DNA from: Isoperla grammatica
Lineage: Eukaryota; Arthropoda; Insecta; Plecoptera; Perlodidae
Length of the DNA: 64,000 nt
Assembly: GCA_945910005.1 (NCBI GenBank)
Contig: OX246738.1
Coordinates: forward strand, 21,957,686 to 22,021,685
Direction: 5' to 3'
Each line of letters opens with the position of its first letter. The stretch's first letter is position 1. The notes below the pieces were generated by a model that saw only the letters and a program-made list of their open reading frames with translations, had not been told where the DNA came from and did no database searches. Below are positions 33,018-64,000 of the stretch, one piece after another. The position numbers and the translations under genes are program-made.

Positions 33018-33508
33018 ACGTGCAGCGACTTAGGAGGGGAGGGCGGGAGTATGCCTACCGCATTCCCCCGCACACCGCTCAGATACCCTAGAGCTGAACT
33101 ACTGAAGGCCCAGACTCACAATGTTCCTCGCGTTTCTACTGGTGCAACGCGGCTAGCAGCCACATTCTGAAGAGGCGCGAAATTTTTAAACGTTGAACTT
33201 GTAGTGGTGTTTGTCAAATTTTACGATTCATTTGTACATTATGTAAGAAGAACATTAAAATACATAGAACCATTTTAAATAAGATCACGGACAAGATTTA
33301 TCCTCCTCCCTCCGGAAATGTTTGAGGAGGCCCGGCCTCCCTTGCCTCCCCCCACCAGCCGCCACTGCATGGAATGCTATCCCACTTGTAATGATGTTGT
33401 GAATCACACAAAACCACACAAATTTATCCTGATATGTATTCGCTACTCAAATGACACAAATGACACAGGGAGCAGATATAAAAAAAATGTATAGAAATAT
33501 CACTTGAC

Positions 33509-33892
33509 AGCGAAGGATACCTCTAGGCCTACGTCAAAAACCGCAGAAAATTTTCATTTTTTAATTATGTCTCAAGATTGAAACACAAAATCGAAAATCT
33601 GAGAAATCATGGCGTTGCAGTTTGGTAAGCCCTACAGACTGAATGAATAAATGTAGCCTATCTAACGTTATAATCAGTATCACTGTGATACTTATTTCCT
33701 TGTAGTAATTTAATGCAATAAAAATCACAGTCATACTGATTATAGCGTTAAATACATTTATCATTCAGTGTGTAGGGCTTGCCAAACCACATCGCTATGA
33801 TTTCTCAGATTTTCGATTTTGTGTTTCAATCTTGAGATATAATTGAAAAATGAAAATTTTCTGCGGTTTTTGACGTAGAGGTATCCTTCGCT
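33509..33892. mobile_element. palindromic MITE, 384 bp
   Basis: Arms of about 180 bp are inverted copies, from AGCGAAGGATACCTCTA to its complement at 33876-33892. They can fold into one long hairpin. Target duplication unclear. It lies between the hAT element and UBE2F. Confidence 0.8.
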
Positions 33893-34144
33893 CTTAAGAC
33901 GAACGGTAGCTACAATTGTTGTCTTAGATGGCATGGTATTATGTATGGTGGACCTACCTTGTTTTCTTCATGGGAACTGTACTTCTGATTGGTGAATGCC
34001 ATGTAAAGAACAAGTTAGTTTTGGGTTAAATATTTAGGAGGCTGCTCTATTTAAATAGCCTTATACGGATACCACAATCCCTTATATCTGTGCTTATACT
34101 GTAGTAGACTTTCTAATGTTTTCTTCTGTTTCTAGATTACAACT

Positions 34145-37100
34145 ATGATTACATTGAAAAGGGAGAAGAAAGAGTCAAGTAATGGTAATAACAACAAAGC
34201 AGTTCCTTCTAATTCGTGTAAAAGGGTTTCGATCCGAGATAAACTCCTGATTAAAGAGGTTAGTTAGTTTGTGAAAATCTCATAGGCATCCAATAACATA
34301 CAGTCTGTTCAGACAAAATGTTAAATGGTTCAATGTTTTTATTTAAAATAATTAAATCTAGGAAATGTTCCACATTTCCCAATAGTATTGATTTGATCAC
34401 CTGAAATTGATAGCACTTCATCTACAAACTAGGTAAGTAGTCATCTCGGATAACCTGCCGTGACGTGAGGATGCATTGAATGACACAACATAAACGGGAC
34501 ACTTGTGGGATTTGTTTTGCTTGGTAAATGGAGGCAAATTTGGATTTGGACGTTACATCACAGATAAAGGATTTTCTACAATCTGTTATCTGTGGTTACC
34601 GGTACATCATAGAAAAGAGTTTATCTTTGTCAGAATCACCATGTAGGCCTAGTCATTTTGGTGGTGGCGTATACTTCTATGTATACATAGCTAATATTGG
34701 TTTTCATACAAGCAATAACAAAATATTATTATTAAATAATAAGTAGAGATCCTTGTAAATGGTTTTATTTTTTAGCATATTTTGTTTTATTAAATCCAAA
34801 TTTCGGTTCGCTGTTGAGCAGTAATTTCAGCTTTTTGGCGGTGTTTCAATTTTAATTTACCAAATCTAATTTGTATCTAGTATTCTAACGCTTATGTGGC
34901 ATGCCTACATTGTCGCGAAAGAAAAGAAGAAAAAAAAGAAAGCTGTCGCTAGGAATGCGGAATGCAGTCGACGCACAAGTTACGAGAAAAATCTGTTGCG
35001 AGCCGGTTTGGCAGGGGTGGAAGGGTCACTGCAGAAAATATTGAAAATTACGTTTTTGACAGAAATTCGGCGATTTCGCGTCAATTCAACAGCTTCAGTC
35101 TTTTTCGTTTTGATAACAGTAAACTTAGGCCTATGCTATTTCGCGTATACACGGGATTTTGTTTTATTTCACGATTCAAAAAGACTACTTTTGGACTCAC
35201 AACAGACTGTCATGCCAACATATTTCAATTGCTGCACGTTTCAAGTGATTTCGCACTATCGCGCATTGCGAAATACAAGGATCTCTAATAATAAGTAACT
35301 AGTGCTGGGTTAATATAAAATAGTTAATACATTCAAATGGTGTATATATGGGGCACCTGAATATTGAAGCTTGTAATTTTCGTTTGTCATTTCATTCATT
35401 ACATATATAAAACATACTTAATCTTTGTTTATCCAGTATATTTTATGTTTACAATTTTTGTTTGTTTGTTTGTTAGAGACCCCATGATTTGAAATTTATT
35501 TTTCTTTCTTTTTAGTCAGTGGTCACTGAAGAAACTAACTTTTTTGATTTTGTTAAGCAAATAATTCTTTACTACTTGGGCTCTTCTGTAAGTAGGCTAC
35601 TAGTATAATGCCTATGTATAGTACTATATGTATTAATCTATTAACTTTGTCACCAGGTTCAAGAGATGGAACAGACAATACCTACAACGTGCAGAGTTAC
35701 ATTCAATGATCCACATCAGCTACACGATTTTAATCTAACCATTACACCTGATGAAGGCTTCTGGATGGGAGGACGTTTTAATTTCCATGTATTTATTCCT
35801 GAAGAGTATAACATGGCGGTGAGTTTAGTGTAGTGCACAGTAAACTCTGTTTTATATTTTATGATGGTTTGTTATATCAGGCTCTATTTGTTGGATGCTA
35901 CAAAATCAATGCGCCTGTAGTAAGTGACTGATAGCCTGATAGGGCCTATGCTAAAAGCCTATCTCTTCCAAATATCTGCTCCCATGAGACCTGTGTGCAG
36001 AGGCAGACAGGCAGGTAGTCTACGGAACGACGGAAACCCGTACGGCGCCTCACCCAACCCCCTGAAAATATCTTACATTATAGATTATGAAAGTTAAAGG
36101 TATGAAGAACATAATGTGTGAGGTGTGACTTGCGACCTCGACATCCGTCAGTCAGGCAGGTAGTCTACGGAACGACGGAAACCCGTACGGCGCCTCACCC
36201 AACCCCCTGAAAATATCTTACATTATAGATTATGAAAGTTAAAGGTATGAAGAACATAATGTGTGAGGTGTGACTTGCGACCTCGACATCCGTCAGTCAA
36301 AGCGCGCCTATGGGTAACACAAGCGGACGCAACTGCTTAGTTCCACCACTGACACTCTACTACCCCAGCTCAGTTACAATATATGCAAAACGGAGAAGAA
36401 GAAGAAGCACCGACTGCAATACAGAAGTCGAAGTCTTGCGTCTTCGCTGCCTAGAGTGTCCATTCGTCCCACTTTTTAGAGGACTGTCACGTTTTTTAGG
36501 GACCTTTCCCGGTGTCACCACAACTGTTCACGGGGACGCTGTTTTGTCCCGTTGTTGTAAATGTAAAGATTCATTAGTGTGAATCACAATAAGTAAATTT
36601 ACATTCAAATTTGAAATTGCCAATTCACCCAAAATTAACCTTCCTTGCTTGCTCAGATCATTGTAAATGCTGTCTTGAGGATAGGCCTATAATAATTTTT
36701 GGTTACCAATACAATACCAATACACCTTGAAAGTAGTAGTATTTTAAATAATTTTATAGTTATCTCACAATTACTTCGGATGAAAGAAACAGAGTGTGCA
36801 GGTTATAATTAACTCATAGTCATAACCACTAAACTTTACCGAACATTTTCACAGTTGTCTACGCCATAACCTCCTTACAATTTACCGATTTAACTTACAT
36901 ATTTTTGTATCTTGTGCATTTCCCAACCGGCAACCTTGTCCAGGCAAGTTAACTGGTCGTTTTCAATTACGTATGTATGTGCCAGGTACCTAATTATTTT
37001 TTTTATCCCTTGCCAGCCACCAACAGTAAAATGTCACACTAAGCTCTGGCATCCAAATATAAGCGAAGATGGTGATATTTGCCTTAGTCTATTACGCCAG

Positions 37101-37403
37101 AACTCCATCGACGGAATGGGATGGGCCCCAACTAGGAAGCTGAAGGACGTCATCTGGGGACTGAACTCACTTTTCACGGTAATTATCTTTAATTTATAAT
37201 TAAATAAATTTTGATAACATCCACTCAATGGACAAAAATAAAACAGGTTTAAAAGTGACACGGTAATCGCTGTTGTTCTTTGACAGGATCTACTTAACTT
37301 CGACGACCCCCTCAACATTGTTGCTGCCGAGTTATACCTTAAAGATAAAGATGCATTTGTCAGCAAAGTTCAAGAGTATGTCATTCAATACGCCAAGAGA
37401 TGA
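34145..37403 (+). CDS. UBE2F: UBE2F, NEDD8-conjugating E2 enzyme (4 coding exons)
   Basis: Exons 34145-34258, 35657-35818, 37017-37178 and 37287-37403 splice at GT-AG, all in phase 0, to 184 codons plus TGA; human UBE2F has 185. The N-terminus ends in [12 protein letters not shown], as in UBE2F. It is followed by the E2 fold with HPN (residues 104-106), the catalytic Cys114 in GDICLSLL, and the family-typical [20 protein letters not shown] and [13 protein letters not shown]2F takes NEDD8 from the NAE E1 and passes it, with RBX2, to cullin-5. The N-terminal extension binds the E1. The start sits 9 bases after an acceptor-like TTTCTAG, so an untranslated first exon probably lies upstream. AATAAA at 37728 is a suitable polyadenylation signal. 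Confidence 0.95.
36011..36300. repeat. perfect 145-bp tandem duplication
   Basis: The stretch beginning GCAGGTAGTCTACGGAACGA occurs twice in direct succession at a spacing of 145 bp, with no difference I could see. It lies in the second UBE2F intron. Confidence 0.9.
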
Positions 37404-37727
37404 GGGCAGTTGGCATCAACATAGACCCGAGTTAACAATGCACGTGTTTGTCTTTTTAAACAAGTGGTGAATTGAAACAAAACATTGTCTATGTGTGATT
37501 TTTGCATGGTATTAAATTAAGAAAGTGAATGGATAAGGATTATTTGGTAGGCTATGAAAATCAGGTGTGAAAAATTCTGAGTATGTGAAGTGATGTAAAT
37601 GTATTCATAGTCTTTTGATTTTTTTATGTGAACTTTACTAGTTAATAAATGAATGAATGATGATTGTGTATTTATAAATGATTTGTGTTGAAAAATATGA
37701 ACTGTGGATACTTTGGAGCAGTTACTC

Positions 37728-37733
37728 AATAAA
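37728..37733 (+). terminator. candidate polyadenylation signal of UBE2F
   Basis: AATAAA about 325 bp past the stop codon, followed by a TGTTTTTT-like region at about 37752. Confidence 0.5.
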
Positions 37734-38464
37734 TCTGCCATTATTTACTCGTTTGTTTTTTTAGTCTTAACATTTGACTAGATCAGTTCATCACATGACG
37801 AGCACATTGGAAACAAGTTGAAATCGAAATGTTTCTATGATATAACATTCTGTAACTTCAATCTAATGCTCATATATCATCCAACAAAATATTATAATAA
37901 AACAGGTTCTTGAAATTATCACTGCCGCACAAAGGTTTTTTACCTCATGTTTCATGAAAACTTAATTTGTGTTTCAAATCGACAAATGTAATTTTGTGAA
38001 ATAAAATTGGGTACCTGTTTTATCATTTTAATGTATTCCTTTACTTTCAATAATATTAAATAAAATGGGATCCAGTGTAGGAGATTCTAAAAGTCACTTG
38101 GTATCACTGTACCAAACATTCAGAATTTAAAACTCAAATAGTATTAGTATACAGTATATGTTTTAACAACAGCTGCACAGGTACATATACATTTACATGT
38201 ATATAGTTGTACAGTCATGTTTGTTGTAACTTTAAAACCCTCCTTGGCCAGTGTGGTAATGGTAGGCCTTCTATTGGTACATCTACAATAAGGGTTTTGC
38301 TGTCAACATTTCACATTACCACAGTTTGCAGTGCAATATTATTGCATACCCCAACACCGGACATAACGCACTTGAACACGTAGGTAATTAACTAATAAAA
38401 TGTCAACTGCAGATGCACAGTTCAATGAGGTATGAGGATGACAAAGGTCCGTGATGTAGCTGCA
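37734..38464. other. tail-to-tail interval between UBE2F and the obscurin-type gene
   Basis: The two genes converge here. AT-rich, with no coding signal; presumably 3' UTR of both genes. Confidence 0.5.
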
Positions 38465-63638
<25,174 letters not shown>

Positions 63639-64000
63639 GTGCTGCTGAGTTGGGGATCAGTGACTTCAAAGCACTCTCGATTGAAAACAAATTGACGCTA
63701 ACATGGTTGCATTATGATATTTTAAGCAACTCGAATTGCATGAACTTACTACACTCATATCCTAAACATTTTAAAGTCGTCGTATAACAACATAGGTAAC
63801 GCTTTCGTCATCAATCAATTACGTGTTTACGGTCTCGGCCAACCCGAGCAGGTATTTGAATTAGCCACGGCCGCTGGTTGGTTGCCGCTCACCCACCCGT
63901 GCCGGAAGTATTACCGAAGATGGTGTACGATGACTTTACATTATGAACTAAATTTCAAATAGGATCTAGTTTCTACGAATCCGATTCATGAAGTTTCTTT
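63639..64000. other. intron or upstream sequence, no exon recognised
   Basis: Next part of the obscurin-type gene is expected to the right of the window; no exon with compatible phase was seen here. Confidence 0.45.

Larger units (their letters stand above)
28602..33366 (-). mobile_element. hAT transposon, 4.8 kb, with two nested hAT-type insertions
   Basis: Perfect 11-bp ends CAGTGGCGGCT (28602-28612) and AGCCGCCACTG (33356-33366). The flanking 8-mers are CATGAAAT and CATGGAAT, a target duplication with one mismatch. It encodes a decayed hAT transposase on the minus strand and contains insertions at 28706-29080 and 29208-30402. Without them it is about 3.2 kb, a usual hAT length. It is the likely full-length relative of the 927-bp element at 3902-4828. 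Confidence 0.92.

Noticed and set aside
34894..35298. Overlapping plus-strand frames of 108-134 codons in a UBE2F intron
   Set aside because: Lys-rich start from an A-rich tract, no domain, and UBE2F is complete without them.

Overview
The window is nuclear DNA of an invertebrate animal. Genes are split by GT-AG introns, AT-rich intergenic DNA is packed with transposons and MITEs, and the short word AGGCCTA recurs throughout. The gene content (RFXANK, UBE2F and an obscurin/UNC-89 muscle giant with two kinase domains, plus an ISL2EU transposon) suggests a marine invertebrate, possibly a deuterostome. The species cannot be fixed from the sequence.

Layout. 0-7.5 kb is mostly transposons: a hAT-type MITE at 66-641, and a MITE at 3054-5048 that carries a LINE tail and a 927-bp hAT derivative. 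One possible XRCC4-like first exon lies at 2587-2712 (-). 7.6-27.7 kb holds a complete RFXANK-like ankyrin gene on the minus strand (6 coding exons, 253 codons). One intron carries an intact-looking 8.2-kb ISL2EU transposon (10393-18596) encoding a THAP-DDE transposase (+) and a SWIM-YqaJ nuclease (-). Another intron carries a hAT relic invaded by a LINE and a SINE. 28.6-33.4 kb is a 4.8-kb hAT transposon with a decayed transposase, containing two further hAT-type elements, each flanked by a perfect 8-bp duplication. 34.1-37.4 kb is a complete UBE2F gene on the plus strand (4 coding exons, 184 codons).

38.5-58.7 kb is the 3' part of an obscurin/UNC-89-type gene on the minus strand. Eighteen exons join in one frame through kinase 1, linker, Ig, Fn3, kinase 2 and a Ser-rich tail with stop. 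Both kinase domains keep ATP-site features but have altered catalytic loops. The 5' part of the gene lies beyond the window.

The most unusual structure is at 58.66-63.64 kb: 33 extra tandem copies of a 149-bp unit made of the splice acceptor plus the first 112 bp of the first kinase exon. Each copy offers an acceptor that leads to a premature stop. Two smaller duplications in the same gene also start from exon sequence: a 75-85-bp array carrying a copied splice donor (54.5-55.0 kb) and a degraded partial exon copy (52.67-52.77 kb). All gene models were built by hand from splice signals and phase; no database search was run.
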